DNA of 64,000 nucleotides from Microbulbifer hydrolyticus (GCF_009931115.1 NZ_CP047491.1:3874001-3938000); one strand, 5' to 3'; positions 42,680 through 52,617 are shown, numbered from the stretch's first letter. Program-made: numbers and translations. Notes: a model not told the origin generated them from the letters alone.

Positions 42680-44239
42680 ATGAAGACAATCGCCCTGCCG
42701 GCGCTGCTCGCCGGTGCCCTGATGGCCGGTTTTACCGCCACCTCCGAGGCCGCCCCTACCTTCATTGCCGATCTGGATATCGTGAGCTTTGACGGCACCG
42801 AAATAGACGCAAACCTGTTTGTGCCCGAGACCCCACCCCCGGCCGACGGCTACCCCACCATACTGTTTACCAACAGCTGGGCACTCGACAAACATCAGTA
42901 TCTGCTTCAGGCCAGGGAGCTGGCGGAGAACGGCTACCTGGTAATGAGTTACTCCACCCGCGGCTTCGGTGTCTCCGGTGGGACCGTGGACGTCACCGGC
43001 CCCGCTACCATTGCCGACGGTAAAGCCCTGATCGACTGGCTGGAGTCCCACTACCCCGTCGGCAACCTCGGCGCTGCCGGCATCTCTTACGGCGCCGGCA
43101 CCTCACTGGTACTCGCCGCCCAGGATCCGCGAATCGACGCGGTCGCCGCGCTCTCGGGATGGTCCGACATCGTCGAAGGCCTCTACCCCAATGAAACCGT
43201 CAACCTGGTGTGGGGCAGCCTGCTTACCCTTACCGCGTTCAACCTGGACCCCGCCGTTGATGTGATCTGGAGCAACCTGCGCAATAGCACAAATATCGAC
43301 AACATTTATGACTTCTCCGCACCGCGCTCTGCACTGAGCTATGTCGACGAGCTTAACGCCAATGGCACCGCGGTGCTGATGTCCAACAACTTTGCCGACT
43401 ACCTGTTCAAACCCAACAGCATGACCCAGCTCTACTCCCTGCTGGACGTTCCCAAAAAGCTCATGCTCAACCCCGGCACCCATGCCATCGGCGAAACCCT
43501 GGGCGGAAACCAGGGACACATCTGGGCCACCAGCTTCCGCTGGTTCGATCACTTTGTAAAAGGCGATGCCAACGGCATCGACCGCGAACCCAAAGTCGAC
43601 ATGACGGTTCGCATCAGTAACAAGCTCGAACAGTTCGACGACTTTCCGGTTACCGAAAAAGCCACCAACTACTACCTGCACCCACGGCTCAGCTACTTCA
43701 ACAATGCCCGCATGAAAACCGGAGCGTATAACGGCTGGGGCTGGAACAACGACTTCCATGGCGGCGCCGACACCAAGGCCGGCACCGGCATTCCATTGAT
43801 CTCCGATGCACTCGAAGGTTTTGGTATCCCGGTGTTTACCAACATGACCGGTATCAACGGCTATTACGCAATCGAATACAACTCTCCGGTCCACTGGAGC
43901 ACGTTCAAAATTCGTGGCACGCCAACTCTCGACATGTGGATAAAACCCAGCAAGCCGGAAGTGCAACTGCACGTACACCTCTACGACACCGACCCGCTGG
44001 GCTGGGGCCGCCTCATCACCCACGCGCCCATCACCTTGCGCAACGCACAGGTGGGCAAGGCCCAGAAAATCTCCCTTGAACTCTTCACCACCTCCTACGA
44101 CGTACCACCGGGGCACGTGGTGACACTCGCCATCGATACCGAGGGTGCGATTTACCAGAAGCTGGAAGATAGAAACTATGAAATTGAAGTGCCTTATCGG
44201 CGCGATCGGCAGTCGGTGCTGACGATTCCGCATTTGTAA
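42680..44239 (+). CDS. Exported CocE/NonD (S15-like) alpha/beta hydrolase
   Basis: Protein of 519 residues from ATG 42680, chosen because GAGAG is just upstream and the signal peptide begins here (KTIALPALLAGALMAGFTATSEA). The alpha/beta hydrolase part has the nucleophile Ser136 in AAGISYGAGTS, a charge-relay region with LNPGTHAI, and a C-terminal jelly-roll domain (TPTLDMWIKP, LYDTDPLGWGRLI, PPGHVVTLAIDT) typical of X-Pro dipeptidyl-peptidase/CocE proteins. These cleave ester or peptide bonds; the natural substrate is unknown. The M1 aminopeptidase lies 325 bp downstream on the same strand, which would suit a peptide-degrading role. Confidence 0.88.
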   Translation: MKTIALPALLAGALMAGFTATSEAAPTFIADLDIVSFDGTEIDANLFVPETPPPADGYPTILFTNSWALDKHQYLLQARELAENGYLVMSYSTRGFGVSGGTVDVTGPATIADGKALIDWLESHYPVGNLGAAGISYGAGTSLVLAAQDPRIDAVAALSGWSDIVEGLYPNETVNLVWGSLLTLTAFNLDPAVDVIWSNLRNSTNIDNIYDFSAPRSALSYVDELNANGTAVLMSNNFADYLFKPNSMTQLYSLLDVPKKLMLNPGTHAIGETLGGNQGHIWATSFRWFDHFVKGDANGIDREPKVDMTVRISNKLEQFDDFPVTEKATNYYLHPRLSYFNNARMKTGAYNGWGWNNDFHGGADTKAGTGIPLISDALEGFGIPVFTNMTGINGYYAIEYNSPVHWSTFKIRGTPTLDMWIKPSKPEVQLHVHLYDTDPLGWGRLITHAPITLRNAQVGKAQKISLELFTTSYDVPPGHVVTLAIDTEGAIYQKLEDRNYEIEVPYRRDRQSVLTIPHL

Positions 44240-44564
44240 TCGCTACTAAGTCCAGCACCTGAAGCGAAGGGAAAGGACTGGAGGCGAGTCTTCAGGGTTC
44301 TGAAATTCGATGAGAAGGCTGAGTGCCGGGGATCCGTTTTCAAAAGCGTCGGCGACAGGGACGTCGCCGCCGCAGCGCCCATGGATGGGTCTACAGCGGT
44401 TTTGAAAACGGATACCCGGTGCACAGACGCCACGCAACCCCAGACCGTGCTCCACTGAACTGGCGCAGGGCTCAACCGAACCCACTACCTCTGCAAACCC
44501 GCTCCCCCGACCCGCTACAATAGGAAAGACCAGCGAACCAACCATTCCAAAGCAAAGATTTACC
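44240..44564. other. Intergenic region with repeat copy C
   Basis: 325 bp between the CocE-like and M1 genes. The centre is repeat copy C (44322-44436). The last 100 bases should hold the promoter of the aminopeptidase. Confidence 0.6.
44322..44436 (-). repeat. Nested palindromic intergenic repeat, copy C
   Basis: Outer stem of 20 bp with one mismatch (44326-44345 with 44400-44419), inner stem of 11 bp with one mismatch (44346-44356 with 44363-44373). The core is read on the minus strand (44374-44399), and the flank GGTGCACAGACGCCACG follows at 44418-44434. Spacing between all parts is identical to copy B, although copies B and C are 20 kb apart. Confidence 0.85.
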
Positions 44565-47309
44565 ATGCGCATTCTTACCCTTCCGGCCCTGTTTGCCGGA
44601 CTGATACTCCTCACCGCCTGTGGGGCTGAAAATAAAAACGCTGTGGATAAACCCACATCGGAAACTTCCAACACAAGCCAACAAGCGACCACCGCTGAAA
44701 CAGAATCCAGGCCCGGCGTCGCAGAGCAACCACCTGCCGGCAAGCTCCCCGACGGCGTACGCCCCACCGCCTACCGCCTCGACCTCACCCTCGACCCCCG
44801 TGAAGATACCTTCCACGGCCAGGTCGAAATCGACATCGAAGTGGACAACGCTACCGACCATATCTGGATGCACGGCAACAACATCGACGTCGCCGAAATC
44901 AAGGGCATCGTACCCTCAGAAGGTAACAAAGAAGTCCCCGCCCACTACCGCCAGATGCTAGACAGCGGCGTGGTGCGCGTCGACTTCGCCGGCGGCATCC
45001 CCGCAGGGAAAATCACCCTGCGCATCCAGTACAGCGCCCCGTTCGACAAAAACCTCGCCGGCCTGTTCAAGGTCGAAGAGAAAGGCGACGCCTACGCCCT
45101 GGCAAAATCCGAATCCATCCAGGCCCGCCGCTTCCTGCCCGGCTTCGACGAGCCCGGCCTCAAGGCCACCTACGACATCAGTCTCACCATCCCCAAAGGC
45201 TACAAAGCCATCAGCAACGGCCCGGAAAGTGAGCGCGTGGATGCGGGCAACGGTATGGAAAAGGTCACCTTTTCCCAGACCCGCCCCATGCCCACCTACC
45301 TGCTATCCCTCGCCGTAGGTCCGTTTGATATGGTCGAGCGACCGGCCATTCCCGCGAACAAATACCGCAAGGAACCACTGCCGCTGCGCGGATTCGCACG
45401 CAAGGGGCGCGGTAAGGACATGGCGTATGTACTGGATAAGACCCCGGAAATGTTGCGTATTTTTGAGGAGCAACTGCAACGCCCCTACCCCTTTCGCAAA
45501 CTCGATATCATCGCCGCCCCCCAGTGGCCCAGCGGTGCTACCGAACTCTCCGCCGCCATCACCTACCGCGAACAGCGCATCCTGGTAGAAGGCGACGAGC
45601 CTGCACCCGGCCTGCGCCTGGCCCTGCTCGGCGTGCATGCCCATGAGATCGCGCATATGTGGTTCGGCAACCTTGTCACCCCACCCTGGTGGGACGATCT
45701 GTGGCTGAAGGAAGGCTTCTCCACCTGGGGCACCCCGCTGGCACTGACCATCATGGAGCCGGACGGCGGCCACGATCTGAACGCCGCGGTGCGCGCGATA
45801 AGCGCGATGCAACTGGATTCCCTCGCCAGTACCCGCGCCATTCGCGAGCCGATTACCGACAACAACAATATCCGCAACGCCTACGATGCCATCACCTATT
45901 CAAAAAGCCTTGGCGTCATCCACATGGTGGACGAGTACTTCGGCGCGGATACTTTCCGCCCGGCACTTGGCCGCTATATCGAAACGTTTGCCGACGGCGT
46001 GGCCGATTCACCGGACTTCTACAAAGTGATCGGTGACGAGACCAACAGCCCCCAGCTTACCGAGGCCTTTCGCACCTTTGTCGAACAGAAAGGCGTTCCT
46101 CTTCTCACCGTAACGCTCGATTGCAACAGTGAAGGCGCGGCAAAGGTGCGGGTAAAGCAGGAACGCTACAAACCATTGGGTTCACCCATCGCCGATACGA
46201 ATCAACAGTGGAGTATTCCATTCTGTATGCGCGGCAATGATGGCCTGCAGCAATGTGAATTCCTCACCGACAGCCAGCAGGCAATCGATATCTCCGACGG
46301 AACCTGCCCCACCTGGGTAATGCCCAATGCCAACGGCAGTGGCTACTACCGCTTCGCGATGGATGAGAAAAACTGGCAGGCCCTGCTGGCGCAGTTCGAG
46401 GGACTGACGCCCACCGAGCGCCTGGCCATGATTGACAGCGCCTTCGCAGCCTTCGAGACCGGCGCGCTCAAACCGGAAATCTTGCTGGAGGTTGTGCGCC
46501 TGTCCGCCACGTCGGACAAACGCCAGGTGGTGGAAGCACCACTGGGCTACCTGGCAAAGTATTCCGACCACTATCTGGACGACGGCACTGCCGGCAACTG
46601 GCGCGCGTTCCTGAAAAAACTCTACGCAAAAAAGGCGCAGACTCTGGCCGATGCCAGTGACTCGGAAAGTAAACTGCTGCGCAGCCGCTTGCTCGGCTTC
46701 CTCGCGCTGGAGGCGCAGGATCAGGACATCCGCAAGCAATTGCAGCAACAGGCGGAGCAATTTACCGGTTTTGGCGATGAACGGAACCCCAAGGCCCTGG
46801 ACTCCGACCTGTATGAAAGTGCCCTTACCGTCGCCATTCAGGACTCTGGCAAGGACTTTCTCGATCACCTGATCAAGATGCGCGGTGAGCTGGACGATCC
46901 ACTGTTCGAAAATGCCAGTGCAAACGCCATCGGCCGTGTGACCGATCCCTCGCAACTGGATACCATCCACAGCCTGGCCCTGGGCGACAGCATGGGCGCG
47001 CGGGAAGCCTTCGGCCTGATCCAGAACGCCCTTGCAGAACCTGCACTACAGGCACGCAACTGGCAGTGGCTGACGGATAATTTTGCCGCTGTGGTCAACA
47101 AAATACCCGAGCAGTGGCGGCGCAACACTCCGCGCTTCGCCGCCAACTTCTGCGACCAGCAGTCCCTGAAACAGGTACAGATGCTGTTCACCCAGCAGCA
47201 GAAGCTGGTGCCCGGATACGAGCGCGCACTGGACCAGACCGAGGAAGGAATTAATCTGTGTATGGCGCTAAAGGACAGGGGGCAGGAGTTGATTGGGAGT
47301 TTGAAATAG
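44565..47309 (+). CDS. M1 family aminopeptidase, lipoprotein
   Basis: Zinc aminopeptidase of 914 residues. The N-terminus is a lipoprotein signal (ILTLPALFAGLILLTAC), so it is anchored to a membrane facing the periplasm or outside. A low-complexity linker precedes the N-terminal beta-domain (LDLTLDPREDTFHGQVEIDI). The zinc motif HEIAHMWFGN is at residues 360-369, with the third ligand in LKEGFSTW, and the transition-state Tyr probably lies in AYDAITYSKSLG. The substrate-N-terminus motif, usually GAMEN, reads GATEL (residues 324-328). The C-terminal ERAP1-like helical domain is complete. A peptide-scavenging role is likely. Confidence 0.92.
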   Translation: MRILTLPALFAGLILLTACGAENKNAVDKPTSETSNTSQQATTAETESRPGVAEQPPAGKLPDGVRPTAYRLDLTLDPREDTFHGQVEIDIEVDNATDHIWMHGNNIDVAEIKGIVPSEGNKEVPAHYRQMLDSGVVRVDFAGGIPAGKITLRIQYSAPFDKNLAGLFKVEEKGDAYALAKSESIQARRFLPGFDEPGLKATYDISLTIPKGYKAISNGPESERVDAGNGMEKVTFSQTRPMPTYLLSLAVGPFDMVERPAIPANKYRKEPLPLRGFARKGRGKDMAYVLDKTPEMLRIFEEQLQRPYPFRKLDIIAAPQWPSGATELSAAITYREQRILVEGDEPAPGLRLALLGVHAHEIAHMWFGNLVTPPWWDDLWLKEGFSTWGTPLALTIMEPDGGHDLNAAVRAISAMQLDSLASTRAIREPITDNNNIRNAYDAITYSKSLGVIHMVDEYFGADTFRPALGRYIETFADGVADSPDFYKVIGDETNSPQLTEAFRTFVEQKGVPLLTVTLDCNSEGAAKVRVKQERYKPLGSPIADTNQQWSIPFCMRGNDGLQQCEFLTDSQQAIDISDGTCPTWVMPNANGSGYYRFAMDEKNWQALLAQFEGLTPTERLAMIDSAFAAFETGALKPEILLEVVRLSATSDKRQVVEAPLGYLAKYSDHYLDDGTAGNWRAFLKKLYAKKAQTLADASDSESKLLRSRLLGFLALEAQDQDIRKQLQQQAEQFTGFGDERNPKALDSDLYESALTVAIQDSGKDFLDHLIKMRGELDDPLFENASANAIGRVTDPSQLDTIHSLALGDSMGAREAFGLIQNALAEPALQARNWQWLTDNFAAVVNKIPEQWRRNTPRFAANFCDQQSLKQVQMLFTQQQKLVPGYERALDQTEEGINLCMALKDRGQELIGSLK

Positions 47310-47323
47310 ATCCCGGACTCATC

Positions 47324-47349
47324 GAAATGGCGGCCCAGGCTGCCATTTC
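47324..47349. terminator. Hairpin between convergent genes
   Basis: An 8-bp stem (47324-47331 with 47342-47349) between the stops of the M1 aminopeptidase and the sulfotransferase. There is no T-run on either strand, so it is only a weak candidate for a terminator. Confidence 0.35.
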
Positions 47350-47363
47350 ACATTCACCAGACC

Positions 47364-48989
47364 TCACTCATAGACAATCCCGGCCTGTGTAAGAATTTCC
47401 TGCATCGGGGCTAATTGTTCGTGCAGATGATGCCACTTATTCACCGATGAGCGATAAACCGGTTGCCGCACCTGGGCCGCACTGGCCGTCGCCGTGCCTT
47501 TGCCCTGCGTGTAATAGGCATCCATGACACTGTCGTGCCACGCGAGCCCGCACGCTTCGTATAGTTTTTTTCCCTCAGCCGATAAATCGGTCACCAGGTC
47601 TTCGTAGTGCACTTCAATGATTCGATCGTTGAACACGCTTTTCCAGTGACGCATCAGGGTACGATAGGCTGCGTAATATCCGGCCAGCTCGACCTGATCA
47701 TAAGAGAACGGATAGGCGCTCTTAAACAGCGTTTTGTATATTGCGTAGCAGGTATCCATCGGGTTGCGACGCAGATGGATAATTTTCGCTCCAGGCAATG
47801 CACGGGCAATCCAGCCAAGGTAGAGAAAGTTCATCGGGTTCTTGTCGATGATTCTGCTGGCACCCGCCAACTGTGCGCGTGCGGCCAGCTGTCTAACATA
47901 CGCAGCACCCACCTCACCGATGTTCAGGTCTTCTCCCGCATCGAGGATCACATTGCTGCCACCATTCCGCTCACCGGTGGTATTGGCCTGCCGCAATAAC
48001 ATGCGGGCAAAGGTGTCGGGCTCACCAGCAGAATCCACTTCTCCCGATGCACACAGCAGGCGATCGAGAAGCGTGGAACCGGTGCGGGGCATTCCGAGTA
48101 TAAAAATCACCTCCTGCCCCTGGGATTCGGCTACATCACCACCCGCCAGAAACCCAGGGCCAAATCTATCGGCAATACCGGACATGACCGACTGATCCCG
48201 GCCCAGTTGATAGTCGATGGTTTTACGGCGCGTTTGACACCCCCGCTGCAGGCAGTCAAAGCTCGCAGGATAATCCCCGAGGTCCTCATATTCCTTCGCC
48301 AGGGAAAAGTGCAATTGCACGCTTGCCACCGCGGGCAGGTCTTTTCGCTGCAGTTGCTGGCGAAGCTCGGACACATGATTGCTGTCGGCGGTTTGCTTGC
48401 GCAGATCGGAGCGGTTTTTGTAAGCCTCCCAATCCTCCGGATTCAGTGCGAGAGCGCGATCGTACAGTGCTTCGGCGCGCTCAAGGTTGCCCATTGCGCG
48501 ATTGGCCGCGGCGCAGTTGAACAGAAACAGGGGGTCATCGGGCCGTTTGCTCAGCGCAGCCTCAAATATCTGCAGCGCCTTCTGATGGGATTCACACAGC
48601 GTCAGCAGATACCCCAGCTGGGTAAGCACCCCAGCCTCAAGATCCCCTTCTGGCGCCAGATCCGGAGACTGAAGCACCCCCAGGGCACCGGCCATGTCGC
48701 CCTCACGAATGAACGTGGTCGCCATATGCAGATGTATCGGCCGACGTCCAACAGTGTCGTGAGGAAACAGCGCAAGCGCCTTTTCCAGCTGGGCTCTGGC
48801 CGCTGGAAATTGACCGAGGCCAACCAGGATATCGGCATACAGACGCCGACCACTGGCAAACTGTGGGGTGGCCTGCAGTAACGCTTCTGCAGCCTGCTGT
48901 GCAGCGCGCAGGTTCCCCGCCTGGAAATATTTCCGGGCGATAGTGTATGCACGCTTTACTTCACTGCTCGGGTCGGCTTTCAGCTGCAT
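47364..48989 (-). CDS. TPR-containing sulfotransferase
   Basis: Protein of 541 residues from ATG 48989 (a TTG three codons earlier is also open). Residues about 10-250 are tetratricopeptide repeats (ARKYFQAGNLRAAQQAAEAL, FNCAAANRAMGNLERAEALY). Around residue 295 the sulfotransferase PAPS-binding loop appears (FILGMPRTGSTLLDRLL), followed by RIIDKNPMNFLYLGWI and IHLRRNPMDTCYAIYK, the 3'-phosphate binding region. The family moves sulfate from PAPS onto proteins, glycans or small molecules; the acceptor is unknown. No PAPS-synthesis gene is nearby. Confidence 0.9.
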   Translation of the reverse strand: MQLKADPSSEVKRAYTIARKYFQAGNLRAAQQAAEALLQATPQFASGRRLYADILVGLGQFPAARAQLEKALALFPHDTVGRRPIHLHMATTFIREGDMAGALGVLQSPDLAPEGDLEAGVLTQLGYLLTLCESHQKALQIFEAALSKRPDDPLFLFNCAAANRAMGNLERAEALYDRALALNPEDWEAYKNRSDLRKQTADSNHVSELRQQLQRKDLPAVASVQLHFSLAKEYEDLGDYPASFDCLQRGCQTRRKTIDYQLGRDQSVMSGIADRFGPGFLAGGDVAESQGQEVIFILGMPRTGSTLLDRLLCASGEVDSAGEPDTFARMLLRQANTTGERNGGSNVILDAGEDLNIGEVGAAYVRQLAARAQLAGASRIIDKNPMNFLYLGWIARALPGAKIIHLRRNPMDTCYAIYKTLFKSAYPFSYDQVELAGYYAAYRTLMRHWKSVFNDRIIEVHYEDLVTDLSAEGKKLYEACGLAWHDSVMDAYYTQGKGTATASAAQVRQPVYRSSVNKWHHLHEQLAPMQEILTQAGIVYE

Positions 48990-49048
48990 GGTATCCAACT
49001 TGATCGATTATTGGTTTTTAGAAAGGAGTGTACCCGTTTCCGACCCAT

Positions 49049-49073
49049 AAAAAAGCCGGCCCAGAGGGCCGGC
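49049..49073 (-). terminator. Intrinsic terminator of TonB receptor 3
   Basis: An 8-bp GC stem (49055-49062 with 49066-49073) and a T-run on the minus strand (49054-49049), 36 bases past the receptor stop. Confidence 0.88.
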
Positions 49074-49108
49074 CAAATGCCACATGATGATGAAGCAACA
49101 ATGAACCG

Positions 49109-51553
49109 TTAGAAGTGATAGCGACCGGACATACCGAGGGTGCGCGGTAAACTGATATAGTCCTTGGATGAGTTGCCGTAGAAATTCTCTGCGGGGTCGG
49201 TACCCATATGCGCTTCAGTCAGGGCACCGGTGACACCGTCTTCATTGAAGAGGTTCTTCGCATACAGGGTAATATCCCAATCCTCGGCCACCAGCGTGCT
49301 GCTCAGGTTCCACAGCTGGAACGCATCGAACTCTGCGGCAGTTACACCCCCACCAATAGAGTTTGAGGTTTCTGATTGATAGTAGCCATTCAAGCGGCTG
49401 ATCAGGGTATATGAACCGACCGTAGCAGTGTGGTCCATAGATACCGAAAGCGTATGCTCGGCTGTCCCGGGCAATTCCGCGCCGGACTCGGCGACAATGT
49501 ACTCACCGGTGATGCCATCACCTTGCCAGTTGCCATACGGTTTGTAGAAGTCAGCCGTGAGCTCCGCATCGACAAACGCGTAACCGAGGTTATAGCCGAT
49601 ACTCTCGGTCAGGTCGCCCTGCAGCTCAACCTCAAGCCCCTGGGTTCTGGCTTCATCGCCATTGACCGCTGCGAAGAAGCCCCAGTTTGCGGTTGAGGTA
49701 TTGAGCTGGGGATCGGTCCAGTCCATCCGGAACACCGACACCGTGTAGCGCAGCGCATCGGTGGTTCCCTTCACACCCAGCTCGTAATTCATCACCTGAT
49801 CCGAGCCGTATTGCAGGTAATCCGGGCTCTCCGCAAAGCCGCCAATCAAGGGCACCGCATTGGCACCGCCGCGGCGATAGCCCTCCGAAACCGTTGCGTA
49901 CAACATGGTGTCCGCGCTCATATCCCAGGAGACATTGGCCTTCAGCAGGGTGTCATTTTCCTCGGTAGTAAAGCTCGCGCGGGTGTCCTCCTCGGGCTCC
50001 GGCCAGATCGGCAACTGCAGCACGCTGTCGTTGGTCAGCTCGTTGTCAAAGTGACGCAGGCCGAGGGTCATACGGAAGGTGTCGGAAAAATTGAATGTGG
50101 TTTCACCGAAGATGGCCGCGTCGGTAAAACTCTGGTTGCGGCGAAAATAGAAGTCCTGGTCCTGAACATTGGCGCCGTAGAATGCGAAATCTTCGGCGAC
50201 GCTATCGCCAACGCCCCAAGCTGACGGGGCTTCGGCGGCCCAGGCAGCCCACCCCGGCATATAACTGTTCTGGCCGGCGTTGCTCTCCTGATCCATGTAG
50301 AAGAAGCCCGCCACCCAGTCTATAAACTGGTCACCGTTGGAGACTAGGCGGATTTCCTGCACCAGCGCACTGTCATCGTAGAAGCGCTCGGCTTTCGCCA
50401 GCGGCCGCGGCGAGCCACCGTAATAGGCACCGAACCAGTCGTTCTGGGCGTAGAATCCGGAGTTGTCGCTGATCGCGATGCCATCGTGGGAATAGCTTGA
50501 GGTGCTGGAAGTGAAGGTGGCGAAACCCATATCCAGAGAGATTTCCAGTGCGGTAAGGGAGACATCCCGCTCGGACGGCTCAAGCGTTACCGCGCCATTC
50601 TCGTAGTCATCGTAGAACGCTTCTTCCCCACTCACCCAGTTTGAGCCGCGGGTGACCTGGCGGCGCCCGCCGATCTCGTCGCTCTGCATCTGGTGGGAAA
50701 GCTGCACACTCAACTGATCGTTGGGCTCGATCAGCAAGGAAGCGCGGGCATAAGTAATGTCCACGGTATCGGCATCTTCGACACTGCGAAATACCGGTGC
50801 GCCATTGGCAATGTCGCCACCGGCCGCCACGGGCGCGCCTTGCGAATCTAGTGCATACACATTGGTATAATCGACGATACCGTCGTTATCGATCATGCCC
50901 GCAGAAGCGCGCAGCGCGGCCTTGTCGCCAAGAGGAATGTTGACCACGGTATCCGCACTGAAATTTAAGCCGCCGGACCCTTCTGTCTGGCTGACACTGC
51001 TACCTACCCGCGCCTCAAACTCTTCGGTCGACGGCTTCTTCATGATGTAACGGACAGTACCGGCCAGCGAGCCGGAGCCATAGAGTGTGCCCTGCGGTCC
51101 GCGCAGTACCTCGACGCGCTCAATGTCCTTGAGGATAAAATTGCCGTACAGAGGGGTGTCATCAACGTAGGTCGCTACCGTCGGCACGGCGGAAAGAGGG
51201 ACATCGCCGTTTGCGCCACTGTCGACGTTCATACCGCGAATGATCACTCCGTTGACGGTTCCCGAGTTCCGGTAGCCGCGATCCACCACCGTCAAACCGG
51301 GAATGCTGCGCATCATCTCAGCCGCGTCGGTGATCTGCCCGGCCTCGAGTTCGTCGCCGTTTACCGCAGAAATATTGTAGGGAATATCCTGCACACTTTG
51401 CGCGCGGCGCGTGGCGGTCACTATCACTTCTTCGATCACCGACTCCTGTGCGAGCGTAATCTGCGGAATGGCGAACAGTGAACCGGCGGATACTGCTGCG
51501 ACGGCACTAGCCAGTGTAGTTTTGCTAAACCCCTGCTTGATCGGTTGTTTCAT
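49109..51553 (-). CDS. TonB-dependent receptor 3
   Basis: Outer-membrane receptor of 814 residues. Signal peptide TTLASAVAAVSAGSLFAIPQ ending near TLAQ, TonB box EEVIVTATRRAQSVQDIP, plug with AAEMMRSIPGLTV, GVIIRGMNV and IERVEVLRGPQGTLYGSGSL, barrel ending in LPRTLGMSGRYHF. The plug follows the classical siderophore/small-ligand receptor pattern (VEVLRGPQGTLYG) and differs from receptors 1 and 2. It shares its strand with an upstream nitrilase-type hydrolase and is near an MFS transporter, so import of a small nitrogen compound is possible; this is an inference. Confidence 0.92.
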   Translation of the reverse strand: MKQPIKQGFSKTTLASAVAAVSAGSLFAIPQITLAQESVIEEVIVTATRRAQSVQDIPYNISAVNGDELEAGQITDAAEMMRSIPGLTVVDRGYRNSGTVNGVIIRGMNVDSGANGDVPLSAVPTVATYVDDTPLYGNFILKDIERVEVLRGPQGTLYGSGSLAGTVRYIMKKPSTEEFEARVGSSVSQTEGSGGLNFSADTVVNIPLGDKAALRASAGMIDNDGIVDYTNVYALDSQGAPVAAGGDIANGAPVFRSVEDADTVDITYARASLLIEPNDQLSVQLSHQMQSDEIGGRRQVTRGSNWVSGEEAFYDDYENGAVTLEPSERDVSLTALEISLDMGFATFTSSTSSYSHDGIAISDNSGFYAQNDWFGAYYGGSPRPLAKAERFYDDSALVQEIRLVSNGDQFIDWVAGFFYMDQESNAGQNSYMPGWAAWAAEAPSAWGVGDSVAEDFAFYGANVQDQDFYFRRNQSFTDAAIFGETTFNFSDTFRMTLGLRHFDNELTNDSVLQLPIWPEPEEDTRASFTTEENDTLLKANVSWDMSADTMLYATVSEGYRRGGANAVPLIGGFAESPDYLQYGSDQVMNYELGVKGTTDALRYTVSVFRMDWTDPQLNTSTANWGFFAAVNGDEARTQGLEVELQGDLTESIGYNLGYAFVDAELTADFYKPYGNWQGDGITGEYIVAESGAELPGTAEHTLSVSMDHTATVGSYTLISRLNGYYQSETSNSIGGGVTAAEFDAFQLWNLSSTLVAEDWDITLYAKNLFNEDGVTGALTEAHMGTDPAENFYGNSSKDYISLPRTLGMSGRYHF

Positions 51554-51734
51554 GATGCCCTCTGCTAGGTCTGGTTCCGTTTTTTAAAAGATATCTGCAG
51601 GCCAAACTGCGCCGGCTTTCTGCTTACTACAATTTTTATACGTGGATCCTGGCTTGAACCTAGTACCAGTTAGTCTATTACGACTGATCCAGTTTTGGGT
51701 TCCCAATTACTCATCCTGTGAAAATGAATTCTTT

Positions 51735-51762
51735 TTAGTACGGGCCTATTAGTGCGGGCCTA
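51735..51762. repeat. Tandem 14-bp duplication at the nitrilase stop
   Basis: TTAGTACGGGCCTA (51735-51748) is followed directly by TTAGTGCGGGCCTA (51749-51762), 13 of 14 bases identical. The second unit contains the hydrolase stop codon. It is probably a replication slip. Confidence 0.75.
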
Positions 51763-52617
51763 ATCCGGCACTTTGAGCTCGCCGAGCCCCTCCAGCGCGG
51801 GAGAGACGGCGCCCGGCTCGTATTGCGGATAGCGCACCTTGCCGTCGCGGAAACTTTTCAATGCTTGCCCCAGCCCCTTCATACCGCGCTCACGCACTCT
51901 GGTAACTTTTTCCACATCTATGGAGAATGCGATAACTTCCTCCTCCACAGAGGCCTCGTGAATAGTCTCTCCCTCGGGACCGACGATAATCGAGCGGCCG
52001 ACGCCCTGGGCTCCGGCGGAATTCACATCGACGATGTAGCACTGGTTGGTGGACGCGCTGGCGCGCACGATGGAAAGTTCATCCAGGCGATCGATGGTAT
52101 CGGTCTTGGTGGGGTGAATAATCACTTCGGCACCCAGCCAGGCCAGGGCGCGTGTGGTTTCCGGGAACCACATGTCGTAGCAGATGGAGACACCAAACTG
52201 GCCCACCTCCGGGACATTGAACACCACAAACTGGTCCCCTGCGGTAACGCCCTTTTCGTAGGGCAGGAACGGATAAATCTTGCGGTAGCGAGCAATCACT
52301 TCGCCTGCGGGATTGATTACCGGGGTGGTATTGAAGACCGCACTGCCACACTTTTCGTACATGGAACCCGGGATCAACCAGATGCCCAGTTCGCGCGCGC
52401 TCCGACAGAAAGCCTCTTCCTCCGCGGAGGGCAGCTCGCGGGCGTGTTGTGCGCCCACGCCGCGCAGGGCCAGCTCGCTCAGCACGATCATCTTGACCCA
52501 CGGGTAGCGCAGCTTGGTGCGCTGGATCTTCTGCAGCAGCAGTTCGAGGTTGTCCGCCTCGTCGAGCTTCAATTGCAATGCTGCGATTCCGAATGACTTG
52601 CGGTTGCTACTCATCAC
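51760..52617 (-). CDS. Nitrilase-superfamily carbon-nitrogen hydrolase
   Basis: Protein of 285 residues (a second ATG codon follows the first). The catalytic triad is Glu48 in LSELALRG, Lys113 in YRKIYPFLPYEKG and Cys146 in VSICYDMWFPE. Such enzymes hydrolyse amides, carbamoyl-amino acids or nitriles. The order ICYDMWFPET resembles the aliphatic amidase/N-carbamoylase branches, but the precise substrate cannot be told. It sits upstream of TonB receptor 3 on the same strand (206 bp between) and is divergent from an MFS transporter, which suggests a small uptake-and-hydrolysis unit. Confidence 0.88.
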   Translation of the reverse strand: MMSSNRKSFGIAALQLKLDEADNLELLLQKIQRTKLRYPWVKMIVLSELALRGVGAQHARELPSAEEEAFCRSARELGIWLIPGSMYEKCGSAVFNTTPVINPAGEVIARYRKIYPFLPYEKGVTAGDQFVVFNVPEVGQFGVSICYDMWFPETTRALAWLGAEVIIHPTKTDTIDRLDELSIVRASASTNQCYIVDVNSAGAQGVGRSIIVGPEGETIHEASVEEEVIAFSIDVEKVTRVRERGMKGLGQALKSFRDGKVRYPQYEPGAVSPALEGLGELKVPD

